Positions 46,401-59,590 are shown, numbered from the stretch's first letter. The stretch: 64,000 nucleotides of DNA from Aselliscus stoliczkanus (GCA_033961575.1 CM066737.1:66670771-66734770), one strand, 5' to 3'. Notes: a model not told the origin generated them from the sequence alone. Numbers and translations: made by a program.

Positions 46401-46659
46401 TTCTGTAGTTGATATAGCTAATTTTTAATCTTTTTGAAGAACCAACTGTTGCTTTTATTATCTTTGTTGTTTTCCTATTTTTTTGTTTATCTCTCCTCTA
46501 ATCTTTATTATTACTTTCATTTTGTTAGTAATAGGTTTAATCTTTTTTTCTTTTTCCAGTTTCTTAAAGTTTAAATTTAGTTTATTCATTTGAGATATTT
46601 ATTTTGTTTTTGTCAGCATTTATAGCTATAAAGACCCTTCTTAGCACTACTTTTGCAGC
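43490..46659 (-). mobile_element. Old L1 3' UTR and ORF2, reverse
   Basis: From left to right: 3' UTR (about 43500-44000), then ORF2 in reverse, with GTCTTTCTTTATGCCAGTAC (the QWHKDRHID-like region near 44880), the RT region near 45700-46050 (TATCAGGGTAATGCTGGCCT) and the linker near 46350-46520. Many stops. A plus-strand deleted L1 interrupts it at 46660. Confidence 0.75.
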
Positions 46660-49213
46660 ACAATAGCCCCTCCACTGTCTTCATGGCCAGTCCACAAAAC
46701 CAACCAGCCTAAGGGTCAATCCCTCCCATTGACACGTAAACAGCAACCAAAGCTCAACCATAACAGAAGGGCACACACAACCTACACAAGGGACACATCT
46801 GGCGCACCAGTTCTGATGACCAGGGAGAGTGCACCACTGGGTCCCACAGGACACCTATTACATAAGACCACTATCCTCAGATCAGAAGGTATGGCAACCC
46901 TACCTAAACATGGAAACAAACACAGGGAGGCAGTCAAATGGGGAGACAAATAAGAAAAAAAATGTCCCAAATAAAAGAACAGAACAAACTCCAGAAAAAG
47001 AACTAAACAAAATGGAGACAAGCAATCTACTAGATGCAGAGTTCAAAACACTGCTTATAAGGCTGTTAAGTGGTCACAGTGAGAACTTAAGCAGATAGGA
47101 AACATAAAAATGGAGATAGAAAATATAAAAAAGAACCAGTCAGAAATGAAGAATACAACAACCAAACGAAGAATACATTATAGGGAATCAACAGTAGATT
47201 AGATGAAGAGGAATGAATCAGAAATTTAGAAGTTAAGGTACTAGAAAGCACCCAATCAGAACAGAAGAAAGATAAAAGAATTTTAAAATATGAGGATAAT
47301 TTAAGGGGCCCCTGGGACAACATGAGGTGTACCAAAATTCACTCATAGGTTTACCAGAAGACGAGAAAGAGAGAACAAAAAAAAGAAAACCTATTTAAAA
47401 AAATAATGATGGAAAACTTCCCTAATCTGGCAAAGAAAATGGATATTCAAGCCCAGGAAGCACAGAGAGTCCCAAACAAGATGAACCCAAAGAGGTCCAA
47501 ACCAAGATACATCATAATTAAAATGCCAAAGGTTAAAGGCAAGGGGAGAATCCTAAAAGCAGCAACAGAAAATCATTTAGTTACCTACAAGGGAGATCTC
47601 ATAAGACCATCAGCTGAAACTTTGCAGGCCAAAAGGAATGCACACTAAATATTGAAAACAATAAAAAGTAAGGACCTACAACCAAGACTACTCAACCTAG
47701 CAAAGCTATCATTTAAAACCGATGGACAGATAAAGAGATTCCCAGAAAAGAAGAAGCTAAAGGATTTCATCAACACCAAACCAATGTTACAAGGAATGTT
47801 AGAGGGACTTCTTTAAGACGAAAAAAACGGTTAAAAATATGAATAATAAAATGGCAATAACTACATATCTATCAACAGAGACTTTCAATATAAATTGATT
47901 AAATGCCCCAATCAAAGACATAGGATGGCTGAATGTATAAGAAAAGACACATGCACGTGCTGCCAACAAGAGACTACTCACAGGTAAAAAGGCACACACA
48001 GACTGAAAGCAAAGGGATGGAAAAAGATATTTTATGAAAATAAAAACAACATCCACAAAAAAGCTAGAGTAGCAATACTTATACCATACAAAGTAAACTT
48101 TAAAACAAAGGCTGTAACCAAAGACAAAGAAGGACCTGGTAATCCCACTTCTGGGTATTTATCCAAAGAAACCCAAAATACTACATTGAAAGGACGTGTG
48201 TATCCATATGTTCATTGCAGCATTATTTACAATACCAAAGATATGAAAACCTGGGCGGCCCTAAATGGATGAATGGATAAAAAGGAGGTGGTACTTATAT
48301 ATAATGCGGTATTACTTAACCATAAGAAAAAGAATGAAATCTTGCCATCTCAACAACATAGATGGAGCTAAAGGGTATTGTGCTTAGTGTAGTAAGTCAG
48401 GCAGAGAAAGACAAATGTCATATGATTTCACTTTAAGTGAAATCTAAAACAAATTAAAAAACAAATGAAACAAATAAACATAGATACAGAGAACATTTTG
48501 ATGGTTACTAGATTGTAGTGGTGTTGGGGATGGGTGAAAAAGGAGAAGAAATTAAGAAGTACAAATTAGTTGTTACACAGTAGTCATGGAGGTGTAGGGT
48601 ATAACTTAAGGAATATGATCAATAATATTGTAACAACTATGTACGTTGTCAAATGGGTACTAGATTTATCGGGATGATAGATGGGAGGGTTTGGGGGCAG
48701 GGTGAGAAAGGTGAAGGAATTAAAAAATACAAATTGATAGTTACAAAATAGCTATAAGGATGTAAAATAAAGTATAGGGAATATAGTCAGTAATATGGTA
48801 ATAATCATTATAGTGCAATGTGAGTTCTGACTAGTCAGGGGGATCACTTCTTAAATTATATAAATGTATAACCACTGTGCTGCACACCTGAAATTAATAT
48901 AAAATAATATTAAATATCAAAACTGTAATTTAAAAACTTTTTAAAGGGTAAAAGGTGAAGGAAAATAAGAGGTTGAATTTTCAGGTATAAAACAAATAAG
49001 TCACGGAGATGTAATGTACAACATGGGGAATATAGTCAGTAATTTTGTTATTGTGTGGTACGGTATCAGCTGGTTGCTGGACTTATCATGGTGATCACTT
49101 CTTTAGGTCTATAAATGTTGAATGACAATTGTGTACATTTGAAACTAATATTGTATGTTAGCTATATTTTAATAAAAATCTTAAAAAATTAAAAAAAGAA
49201 AAAAGAGAAAAAA
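46660..49213 (+). mobile_element. Internally deleted L1 (HAL1-like), copy B
   Basis: Part of the 5' UTR, ORF1 (47010-47648), the first part of the endonuclease (about 47850-48130), then the junction GAAGGACCTGG (48129-48139) straight into the end of ORF2 (TCCCACTTCTGGGTATTTAT) and a 3' UTR with the tandem duplication. Junction and duplication match copy A. It inserted into the old minus-strand L1, which resumes at about 49214. Confidence 0.87.
47010..47648 (+). pseudogene. L1 ORF1p remnant of copy B
   Basis: The N-terminus METSNLLDAEFKTLLIRLLS is open to about 47098. The C-terminal part lies in frame 47406-47648 with AQEAQRVPNKMNPKR, PRYIIIKMPKVKGKGRILKA and ETLQAKRN, where a short deletion removed the SADFS box. 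Very similar to copy A. Non-functional. Confidence 0.83.
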
Positions 49214-52200
49214 GAAAATTAAGGTATTTGAAGAGCTATCTATTGTAGAGCTATTTATTTCTCTTTTCAATTTGGTGACTGCTTGCTCCATCAATTTTGT
49301 GAATGTTTGCTCCATATATTTGATCCATATATGTTTGTAATTGTTATACCCCTTATTGAATTGACCCTTTTGTTATTATATAATGTGTTTCTTTCTCTCT
49401 TGTGACAATTTTTAACATGAAGTCTATTTTTTCTGATAGTAGTATAAATGCCTGCTTTCTTTTTTGGTTACTATTGACGTGTAATGTATTTTTTCCATAT
49501 TTTCACTTCCAACTGTCTAAAGTGATTCTCTTGTAGACAGCATATAGTTGAATCCTGGTTTATTTTATTTTTATTTTTTTTCATCTTGCCTGTCAATCTA
49601 CATCTTTTGATTGGGAGTTTAATCCATTTACATTTAAAGTAATTACTGACAGAGAAGGACTTCATATTGCTATTTTTTTAACTGTTTTCTGTATGTCTTA
49701 TAAAGTTTTTATGCCTTTCTTTCTTATTGTTTTCCTTTGTGTTTAGTTAATTTTTTTCTGTGACTCATTTTGATTCCCCTCCTTTTTTCTCCTTTTGTGT
49801 ATATTCTGTAGATATTTTTTCTTGTGTTTACAATGGGGATTACATAAAACACCCTAAACTTAAAATGATCTATTTTAAACTGATTTCAACTTAACTTCAA
49901 TTGCTTACAAAATATCTACTCTTATTATTGATTTCAAAAATTACATCATTATGTATTGTGTATCCATTAACATAGACCATAAATATTTATATTTTAAAAG
50001 ATTTTATTGGGGAATTGAGGGAGGGAACAGTATTGGGGAATCAGGGAAGGGGAACAGATAAGTTGCTGCCATTTTGTTCTTCAGTCCAGTTGTGGAGGAT
50101 GTTGCTTCACTGGCCCATGTTGGTGTTGTGATCATTGCACTCTTCCCACCTGAGGCAGATCAGTTACCGGCCATTGGACAGCTGCTCACGGCGGCTAACA
50201 GCAGCTCACGCTGGCTGCCAGCCATGCACGATAGCTTATGGCAGTCCACTGCAGCCCCACTGCAGCCTATGCCATCGCCTGCAACTCACAGCAGCCCAGC
50301 TCCAGGTTGAGCTGTTGTTCACCATCTTAGCTGTAGAGGGCAGCATCACTGGCCCATGTGGGACCTGAACCGACGGCCCTGCTGCTCAGAGCTTGTGCTC
50401 CGAAGCCAACTCAGCCAATGAGCCACTCGGCTGGCCCAAGATCATAAATATTTTTATGGTCTTTTCATTTAAGTCTTATGAAAGAATAAAAATAGAATTA
50501 TAAACCAAAATTATAATATATGACTTTTAATATTTGTCCATATATTTGCCTTTAGCAGGTAACTCCATATTTTCATATTGTGTTGAGTTATTCTGTATTG
50601 TCCCTTTGTTTCAACATCAGGAATTCCTTTTAGTGTTTTCTTGTAGAACAGGTCCAGTTGGTACTGACTACCTTTTTGTTTGTTTGTTTATCTAGGAATG
50701 TCTTAATATCGTGCTCATTTTTGAGGGACAGTTTTGCCTGACATAGAATTCTTGGATGTCTTTTTTTATTTCAGCACTTTAAATATTGATGATATCAACA
50801 TATCATCTCATTGCCGTCTGGCATCCAAAATTACTGCTGAAAAACCTTCTGATATCTTATTGAGGATTTTTTACATATGACAATTCACTTTTGTTATTTT
50901 GCTTTTAAGATTCTATCTTCATCTTTGAGTTTTGACTGATTATAGGGTTTCTATATAGAGGTCTCTTTGGGTTTTTCCTATTTGGAGACTGTTAATTTTC
51001 TTATATTAGTATGTCCATGTTCTTCCTCCAGTTTGGGAAGTTTTGTCCAATATTTCTTTAAGTAAACTCTTCTCCCCTTTCTCTTGCCTTCTTCTAGGAC
51101 TCCCATAATTCATATATTGTTTTGCTTGATGGTTTCCCATAAGTCCCTTAGGCTTTGTTCACTCTCCTTCGTTATTATTTTTTCTTTTTTTTTTATAGTT
51201 CTGATTCTATAATTTCAAATGAACTGTATTCAAATGTGCTGATTCATTCTTCTGCCTGCTAAGTCTGCTCTTAAAAACTTCATGTGAATTTTTCAATTCA
51301 GTTTTTTTATTTTCATCTCTAGGATTTATGGGTTTTTTTATTTCATTTATTTTTTTAATATTCTTTTTGTTTCTGTTTCATTTTCCTAATTTGCTTCAGT
51401 TCACTTTCTATGCTCTCTTTTACCTTTATGAATATGTTTAAGGAAGTTGTTTTAAAATCTTTGTCAAGTTTAAGGCCTATGTTTCTTACAGTTGGTTTAT
51501 GGAGCTTTAATTTGCTCATTGAAATGGGCTCTGATTTTCTGTTTTTTTGTTTGCCTTATCTGTTGTTTAAAACCCAGGCTTTTGAAAAAATATCCACGTT
51601 TCCCAGTGTTTATGAATTGACTCTTAAAGGAGAGCATCTTCATTAATCATGCTTGCATTAACTTTCAAGGTCTGCTCTGGCTTTTACTTAGAATGCTTAT
51701 TCCTGGGCCTGTGAATATGCACTTTTGCCAAATCCACCCAGTTACAGTTGGTTTTTTAAATAATCATTTATCTAAGAGTCTCATCCCTGTTTCTTCTCTG
51801 GTTCATAGATGTCTATATATTCCTGTGGCTCCAATTTCATGTCCCCAGGAGCCTGCATGTTTGTAGGGCTCCTGCAGTTCTCATACACCATTCTGCCCAC
51901 TTATTGCTTTCTGTGGCTTCCAAACTGATATACAAACTATGCCACTGTCCCATAAATTCTCCATGTCAGGGAAAACATAAACCAGTACTTTGGGCAACCC
52001 CAAGACAAGCCAGATCTTTGCACAGAAGTTCCACTCTTTCCCTTCAGCCCTGAGAGAGAAACCAGGAATTGTTCTAAATCTTGCTGTACTATGCCAGGGA
52101 TGAGGTGGGACATCCCTCACAAATGTCACAATATTTCCTTTCATTTTGATGGTGGCTTTTTTTGTTGTTTCAGGGTTTGTTGTGTTAGCGGAGGTCCTTA

Positions 52201-52240
52201 ACTGGTTTCTAGTTTCCACAAGTCAACCTTAGTCCATATG
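49214..52240 (-). mobile_element. Old L1, endonuclease to 5' region, reverse
   Basis: Continues the element of 43490-46659: the endonuclease in reverse (GTTATTATATAATGTGTTTC; TTTAATCCATTTACATTTAA = start of ORF2), then the old L1M 5' region (GACAGTTTTGCCTGACATAG; CTCATTGCCGTCTGGCATCC; TCTTCTAGGACTCCCATAAT). A SINE interrupts it at 49989-50438. The 112-codon minus frame at 51881-52219 lies in this 5' region and has no recognised function. Confidence 0.7.
49989..50438 (-). mobile_element. Long tRNA-derived SINE, subfamily II
   Basis: Head GGGCCAGCCGAGTGGCTCAT and arm GCACAAGCTCTGAGCAGCAG, as in the copy at 14326. Target duplication AGACCATAAATATTT (49974-49988) and AGATCATAAATATTT (50439-50453), one mismatch. 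It is in reverse orientation. Confidence 0.93.
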
Positions 52241-52389
52241 CTATTTATTACTTGGTGTTTCCATGAGTCTATGAGCACCTGGATCTTCAATTCCACCCCA
52301 TCACTGATGTCACTTGCTTGCCTTTGTTTTGTGCTATTGAAAATGTAGCATAGCAACAGAATTTTGTAGTGTGTCTTTTCTTTTTAAAT

Positions 52390-52690
52390 TAAAAATTATT
52401 TCTCTAAAATTCCTATTACAACATTTATGTTAGTCTATATTTTTGATATCTCAAACATTCCTGATATCTTGTATACAATGTCTCCCAGTGTAATTTATTT
52501 TCATTTGTTTTTATAAATATACAGTAATGGAATTTCTGGGTCAAAAATACTATCAATGTTCAACTTTAGAAAATAATGACTAATTATTTTCCAAAGTAGA
52601 TTTGCTTATTTAAACTCTTCCCAATAGATTATGGAAGTTTGCATGGATCCACATCATTGCTAACACCTTTTAAATGTTTTCCAAATTAAT
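52390..52690 (-). mobile_element. Old L1 3' fragment
   Basis: GGAATTTCTGGGTCAAAAAT, then ATTTTCCAAAGTAGATTTGC and CATCATTGCTAACACC follow the reversed end of L1 ORF2/3' UTR. Confidence 0.55.
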
Positions 52691-53060
52691 GGGTGTAAAA
52701 TGATACATGTCCCCTCCCCATCTGAAAGTATAGCATTCTTATGAAAACTTCTGTAAGCTGAAATAGCATAAAGCAAAGAGTACCCCCCAGATCCAAAAGT
52801 TTGTGTTACCCCACTTCATTTTAAAGACTTACATTATTACCTATTTTCACTACCTGAAACAAATCTGAAGAGAATTTTCGCTTTTACAGAAAAAAAAAAA
52901 AAAAGCTGTTATTGTATAACAAAATGATTAAGAGCTGTGTTGGCTTTTTGATATAACAATTTGGATAGGGTAAACTACAATTCCAATAATCTGTTCTAGT
53001 TTGATTTTATTTAATAAAAACTATAAGCAATACTCTCTTGTAATATTTGAAGTACTTAAC
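52691..53060. other. Unassigned sequence
   Basis: Contains a 15-A run at 52892-52906. No gene or named repeat. Confidence 0.3.
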
Positions 53061-53245
53061 AGAAGACAGTGGAGATTTATTTGCATATACATACCTTCTC
53101 CCAGGTATTCCATTAAACATTAAACTAGATATTTCCATGTAGGGATTTTTCAGATGTGATTCAGATCCCTTAACCATTTGACTTTAAGCTAATCAAAAGG
53201 GAGACTATCCTGGGTGTGATTAACTTAATCAGTTGGAAATCTTTT
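53061..53245 (+). repeat. MaLR/ERVL LTR fragment
   Basis: TTTTTCAGATGTGATTCAGA and GGGAGACTATCCTGGGTGTG resemble the common LTR phrase gcagatgtgattaagg..ggagattatcctggat; cut off by the following L1. Confidence 0.45.
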
Positions 53246-56200
53246 AAAATAGGTCATAAATAGAAAAAAAACAAATGCAACAAAGAGCTGGTTATTTGAA
53301 GAGATTGGTAAAATTGACAATCCCCTGGCTAGACTCACTAAGGAAAAAAGGGAAAACACACAAACAAACAAAATCAGACATGAAAGAGGAGATGTTATGA
53401 TGGATACCACAGAAATACAAAGGATCATATAAGAGTACTATGAAAGACTATATGCCAACAAATTCAGTAACCTAGAAGAAGTGGACAAGTTCTTAGACAT
53501 ATATAGCCTTCTTAAACTGAATACTGAAGAACTGGAAAATCTAAATACACCAATCAATAGTGAGGAAATTTAAACAATCATCCAAAACCTCCCCAAAGGC
53601 AAAACCCAGGACCAAATGGCTTTACTAGTGAATTCTGCCTAACATTCAAAGATGATTTAATACCTGTCCTCCTCAAACTCTTCCAAAAAAATTGAAGAAG
53701 ATGCAGTACTTCCATATTTATTTAATGAAGTCAACATTACCCTGATACCAAAGCCTGGTAAGGATAACACAAAAAAGAAAACTACCACCCTTCAAAGCAA
53801 TTTTGGAACTCTTTTTCTGGAATGGCCATTAGAGTTGTTGTTGTACAATATTACACTTGATGTCCTGAATGTCATCAAAATGTCTTCCTTTCAATATTTC
53901 CTTTATCTTTGGGTAAAGAAAGAAGTCGTTGGGGGCCAGATCAGGTGAGCAGCAAGGGTGTTCCAATACAGTTCGTTGTTTACTGGCTAAAAACGCCCTC
54001 ACAGACAGTGCCATGTGAGCTGGTGCATTGTTGTGAAGCCAGAGCCATGAATTGTTGGTGAAAAGTTCAGGTCATCTAACTTTTTTACACAGCTTTTTCA
54101 GTACTTCCAAATAGTAAGTTTGGTTAACTGTTTGTCCGGGTCATAAAAATTCATAATGAATAATCTCTCTTTTATCAAAAAAAGTTATCAACAGCGTAGT
54201 AACAAGTTTGAGAACTTAATTGTCAGACCTTGTATGTGACAAACACTCATACTTAATGGTGAAAAACTGTAAGGTTTCCCTCTATGATCAGGAACAAGAC
54301 AGGGATGCCTTCTCTCACTAATGTTATCCAACAAAGAATTGGAATTCTTACCTGAGCGATCAGGCAAGAGAAAGAAATAAAAGGCATCTAAATTGGGAGT
54401 GAAGAATTTGAATTATCACTTTTTGCAGATGACATTATTCTTTATATACAAAAATCTAAAGACCCCACCAAAAAACTATGAGAAGCACTAAACAAATACA
54501 GTAAAGTTGCACGATACAAAATCAGTGTACCAAAATCTATTGTGTTCCTAACACTAACAATGAAATTTAAAAAAAAAAGTGAATAAAATCAACTCCTTTT
54601 GCAATTGCAACAAAAAGAATAAGATACCCAGGAATAACCTTAACAAAGGATATGAAGGACCTATACACTGAAAACCATAAGACATTTTTAAAAGAAACTG
54701 GAGAAGACAGAAAGAAATGGAAAGATTTGGCGTTCATGGATTGAAAAGATCAACATAGTTAAAATATCCAGATTACCCAAAGCAATATACAAATTTAATG
54801 CAATCCCCATCAAAACCCCAATGACATTTTTTAAAGAAATCGAACCAAAAAAGTCATCAGATTTATACAGAATCACAAAAGACCTCGAAAAGCCAAAGCA
54901 ATCCTGAGAAAAAGAACAAGGTCAGAGATATACTCCCTGACTTTAATTTATATTACAAAGACACAGTAATCAACATGGTATTGGAAGAAGAACAGACACA
55001 CAGACCAATGGCACAGAACTGAGAACCCAGAAACAAATGCACATATATATGGGCAGATAATTTTTGACAAAGGAGCCAACAACAAGCAATATAGAAAAGA
55101 GAACCTCTTCAATAAATGGTGCTGGAAATATTGGAAAGCCACATGCAAAACAATGAAACTAGAATGCTGTTCATCACCATATACCAAAATCAACTCAAAA
55201 TGGATCAAAGACCTAAATATAAGACCTGAAACAATAAATTGCATAGAAGAAAACATAGGTACTAAACTTATGGACCTTGGGTTCAGAGATGATTTTATTA
55301 ATTTAACCTCAAAGGCAAGGGAAGTAAAAGCAAAGATAAATGAATGATACTGTATCAAACTACAAAGCTTCTGCACAGCAAAAGTAACCATCAAGAAAAC
55401 AAAGAGACAAACAACCAAAGGGGAGAAGACATTTGCAAACACCTCTGAGAAGGGGCTAATATTCAATATATGTAAGGAACTCATAAAACTCAACAGCAGC
55501 AATAACAACAAAAACAATCCAAGTAAAAAAATCGACAAAGGACCTGAACAGACACTTCTTCGAACAGATAAATGAAAAAATGCTCAACTTCTCTAGCTAT
55601 TAGGAAAATGCAAATCAATACCACAATGACAAACCACCTCACAACTGTTAGAATGGCTATTATCGACATGACGAAAATAATAACAGGTGTTGGAGATGTT
55701 GTGGGGAAAAAGGAACCCTCATACACTGCTAGTGAGAATGCAAATTGGTACAGCCACTATGGAAAACAGTATGAAGGTTCCTCAAAAAGTTAAAAATAGA
55801 ATTACCATACAAACCAGCAATTCTTCTTCTGGGTATCTACCCCAAAAATGTGAAAACATTTATCCATAAAGATATATGTACACCTATGTTCACTGCAGCA
55901 TTATTCATGGTGACCAAGACATGAAAACAACTAATGTGTCCTCCTATAGATGATTGGATAAAGAAAATGTGGTACATATATACAATACAATATTACTCAG
56001 CCATAAGAAAGATGAAATACTGCGATTTGTGACAATGTGAATAGGTCCTGAGATTATCATACTAAGTAAAATAAGTCAAACAGAAAATGTCAAGAACTAT
56101 ATGATTTCACTCATATGTGGAATATAAAACTGAAATCAACAAATGAACAAGACAAACAAACACACAAAACTCATAGACACAGACAACAATTTAGTGGTTA

Positions 56201-56385
56201 CCAGAGGATAAGAGAGGTTGGTAGAAGAGGAAAAAGGGGACCAAATATATGGTGATGGAAGAAGAACTGACCCTGGGGGGTGAACGGACAATGCAGTATA
56301 TAGATAATGTATTATAGAATTGTACACTTGAAATCTATATAATTTTACTAACCAGTGTCAACCTGATAAATTAAAAAAAAAAAAA
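53246..56385 (+). mobile_element. 5'-truncated L1 with mariner fragment
   Basis: Starts in the ORF2 linker (AACAAAGAGCTGGTTATTTG), reaches GATACCAAAGCCTGGTAAGG, is broken by mariner sequence (53787-54231), resumes in RT (TTGCAGATGACATTATTCTT = FADDIIL), and runs to the C-terminus and an A-rich 3' end. About 0.5 kb of RT is missing at the mariner site. Stops throughout. Confidence 0.85.
53787..54231 (-). mobile_element. Mariner deletion derivative, 3' end missing
   Basis: On the minus strand the TIR AAGGTCTGACAATTAAGTTC is followed after about 30 bp by the catalytic core (FFDKREIIHYEF-like, then a 61-codon open part 54014-53829: MALSVRAFLASKQRTVLEHP, CCSPDLAPNDFFLYPKIKEI with the third Asp). 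It ends at TTTGAAGG, before the second TIR. Its 5' deletion is the same as in the copy at 26620. The missing end coincides with missing L1 RT sequence. Confidence 0.88.
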
Positions 56386-56683
56386 TTTTAAGTGGCCATA
56401 GGCCTCCTGTGTAAAAGAGACTCCAGACAGAGTCTGAAATTGCTCTCTCTTTCCCTTGTACCTTCCTTTCTGACTGTCACCTGTGGACAATAATGCTTCA
56501 GCCCATCTCAGTGGATTTACATCATGAGCATTACCTTCCTTTCTTGACTGCCTGTCCAATAGACTTTGTGCTTGCTTAACTGATCTCCATAATGGCATGT
56601 TATTTCCTGTAACAACTAAGTATATATGTATATCTTATATCCTACAAGTTCTGCTTCTGTGGTTGAAACCTGATTGATGCAGA
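56386..56683 (+). mobile_element. MaLR-type LTR, 3' part
   Basis: Ends CTACAAGTTCTGCTTCTGTG then ACCTGATTGATGCAG, matching MLT1-like LTR ends (ttctgcttctctggagaaccctgactaatacag). The internal region follows directly. Confidence 0.6.
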
Positions 56684-58821
56684 CTTTAGAAAGCAATAGA
56701 AAGCTAATACAGATGTTGGTTTCTGTAGTGGGGTGCTGCTGTAACAAGTACCTAAAAATGTGAGAATGGCTTTGAATAATACAATATGGTGAGGCTGGAA
56801 GATTTTTTAAGAGCCTTATAGAAAAAGTCTAAATTACTTTTGCTGACCTTAAAAAAAAAGGCCAAAATAAGAGACAACAAGCATTTATTTGAGATCAAAG
56901 GACAGCTATTTGGGAAGCATAATTGAGGCAGAAATACAGTGTTCTGATTATGAGTTGAAAGCCAGGAGTTTTTACGAAAAAGGGAAGATAAATAATTACC
57001 TGAATAGAAGGAAGAAATTTCTGTTGGTACTAATAAACCAAGGAAGGAATTTCTATAGGTGAAAATAAACTAAGTTTTTCTTTAATTATATGTGGTGCTG
57101 CTAATTCTAAAGAATGTCTTCGGGCCGGCCCAGTGGCACGTTGTTTAGGAGTTGGCTTGGGATGCCAGCTCTGAGCAGCAGGGCCCTGTTCTGATCCCAC
57201 ATATGAGGGCCAGTGACGCTGCGCCCTCTACAGCTAATATGGTGAACAACAGCTCTACCTGGAGCTGGGCTGCTGTGAGTTGCAGGCAATGGCATAGGCT
57301 GCAGTGGGGCTGGCAGGCAGCAGGTGTGCGCTTTCGTGAGTTGCCATGAGCAGCTATGAGTAGCCGTCCAATGGCCAGCAAGCGACTGCCTCACCCAGGA
57401 AGAGCCCAATGATGATACCAACATGGGCCAGTGAATCGACGGCCTCCACAACTAGACTGAAGAACAAAAGGACAGCAACTTGCCTGTTCCCCTTCCCCTA
57501 TTCCCCAATGCTGTTCCCCACTCCCAATTCCCCAAAAAAATCTTTTAAAAAAAAAGAATATCTTCAATTTTCAGTCCTGTAGTCAGGATGTCTGCTTTCC
57601 CGTTAGCTTTGCGAACAGTTGTTTAAAATACCATGTTGCTTTGGCCAAGTCGAAAAGTTATTTTATCCAGTTCAAAAATTCCAAAGATTTGAGGAGTAAG
57701 ACATTAAAGGAAATTCGTTTGGAATGGCTTTCCTGAAGCCATTTTAAAATGGCTTCACTTCTGCCAACTTTTCACACCCTAGACAGACAGAAATCTAGAC
57801 TTGGAGGGGCTGCTAGTGAGGGCTCAGAAAGAAGGGAGGAACATGTCATTGGGAAGTAGAGAAAAGGGGATTATTGTTTTATAGTAGCAGAGAGCATAGC
57901 AGAATTGTGACTTGCAGTTATATGAGAAGAACTTTTAAGTGATAAACTTAGATAGTTAATTGAGATTTTCAAATTGTTGAAGGTACAGCATGGTTCTTCT
58001 TGGTGCTTGTAATAAAATGTAAGAGAAAGGAGATAAATTGAAGGAAGAACTGTTGTCCCAAAAGGAGACAGGACTTGATGATTTTGAAAATGCTTAGCCT
58101 ATAGAGATGGCAAAAGACACTAAATTAATAGATTCACTGTTAGGAAAGTGTGCTCCAGAGAAAAGACTGAAGGTGACTCTACAGCCATTTTCTGAAACTT
58201 TAAAAAGATCAAACATCAGAATATTTAGTCACACAAAAAGCTCTTTGAAGCGATAAAAGGTATGTTTCACAGATCCTTCCAACTAAATCAGAAGACCAGT
58301 TGGAAGTTTCTGGGTATTGTCCCTCATCCATATCAGCAGGAGCCAGAGTTAGAGAAGGGCTTATCTTGAAAAAATTTGTGGGTTTGTCTTTTGTCTGATG
58401 GAATGAATGCCTATGAAGTACATGGAATACTCGCATATTTCCTAAGAAACTTATTTTTTAGCAGGAACACTGTCAGCTTGGATTGAAAGAAATAGAATTG
58501 AAAACAGTGTCTCTTGGACCCCCAAAGTTCTCTGGCAGGAAGCAGGTTGAGCTGAAAACAAATGCTACATTACATAAAAAAGAAGGATGATTCAGAAGGC
58601 AGAAATGAAATAAAAACCCAGAGGGCAGAGCCAAGAGTCACAAAGGATTATCCTTACTCCTTGAGCCTGATCAAAAAACTTTGGCTGGAGTTTGCCTGTC
58701 TGGATTACATAACTGCCATGGAGAAGTGACAGTTTTCACCTTCTATTGTATTTCTTCCTAATGTGAATTGGGATGTCGATAGCTGTTATCCTATGCTTCC
58801 CCACCATTGCATGTTATGTGT
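56684..58821 (+). mobile_element. MaLR internal region, with SINE
   Basis: GTAGTGGGGTGCTGCTGTAA and CAAGTACCTAAAAATGTGAG (56731-56764) are characteristic of MaLR internal sequence. Near 58680-58800, GATTACATAACTGCCATGGA and AATGTGAATTGGGATGTCGA fit the same class. No protein-coding capacity is expected or seen. Confidence 0.6.
57122..57552 (+). mobile_element. Long tRNA-derived SINE, subfamily II
   Basis: GGGCCGGCCCAGTGGCACGT head, GCTCTGAGCAGCAGGGCC arm. The poly(A) signal has decayed (CCCCAAAAAAATCTTTTAAA). Target duplication AAAGAATGTCTTC (57109-57121) and AAAGAATATCTTC (57553-57565). Confidence 0.92.
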
Positions 58822-59590
58822 TGTATTAGTCTGCATTTTCTAGAAAAAAAGAACCAGTATATATAACATATATATTATTTACACAGATATATAAATCAAT
58901 ATGTATCTATATAAATATAAATATAGATAGATGTTTTATCCATATGTATAATATATCAACACATAGGGTATATTTGCATATATGGTATATATCTATACAG
59001 TGTAGTATAAACTATATTTTAGATATACAATATATTATTGGGTTGTCGGAAAAGTCATGACGTGTTTTTTCTGTTTTTCGTTGCAAAAATGTGTCATGAC
59101 TTTTCCGCCAACCCATATATATAGATATACTATAGATATACAATAGGTATAGATAGACTATATATCTATTCTATAAGGAATTGACTTATGTGATTATGAA
59201 GGTGAGAAGTTCATGATCTGCAGTATGCAAGCTGGAGACAATGCAAATTGATGGTATAGTTCTAATCAGTCTGAAAGCCTGAGAGGCAGGAGAGTCAATG
59301 GTATAAATTCCAAATGTCTGAAAGTGGGAGAACACTTACTTCCCAGCTTGAAAAGAATAAGGTAGGAAAAAATAATTATTTTTTATTCATCCTTTTAGTC
59401 TATTCAGGCTTTCATTTTATGGAATACAGCTCTCCCACACTGGGGAGAGCAATCTCGTTTACTCAGTCTCCCAGCTCAAATATTAATCTCATCCAGAAAA
59501 ATCCTCACAGACACACCCAGAACAAATGTTTAACCAACTTTCTGGATACCTCATGGCCCATCAACTTGACACATAAAATTAACCATCACA
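58822..59590 (-). mobile_element. MaLR-type LTR, reverse, with MITE
   Basis: Starts TGTATTAGTCTGCATTTTCT and ends CATCAACTTGACACATAAAA then TTAACCATCACA, the complement of an MLT1-like LTR (tgtgatggttaattttatgtgtcaacttgg). An AT-rich expansion at 58855-59160 holds a MITE. It appears to interrupt the MaLR internal sequence on either side. Confidence 0.7.
59038..59115 (+). mobile_element. Mariner-type MITE, 78-bp palindrome
   Basis: Ends TTGGGTTGTCGGAAAAGTCA and TGACTTTTCCGCCAACCCA; TA on both sides (59036-59037, 59116-59117). Same orientation as the copy at 4364. Confidence 0.87.

Noticed and set aside
56386..58821. Possible host exon cluster between SINE and MaLR
   Set aside because: The wording matches MaLR LTR and internal sequence, and no open frame or splice pattern is present.
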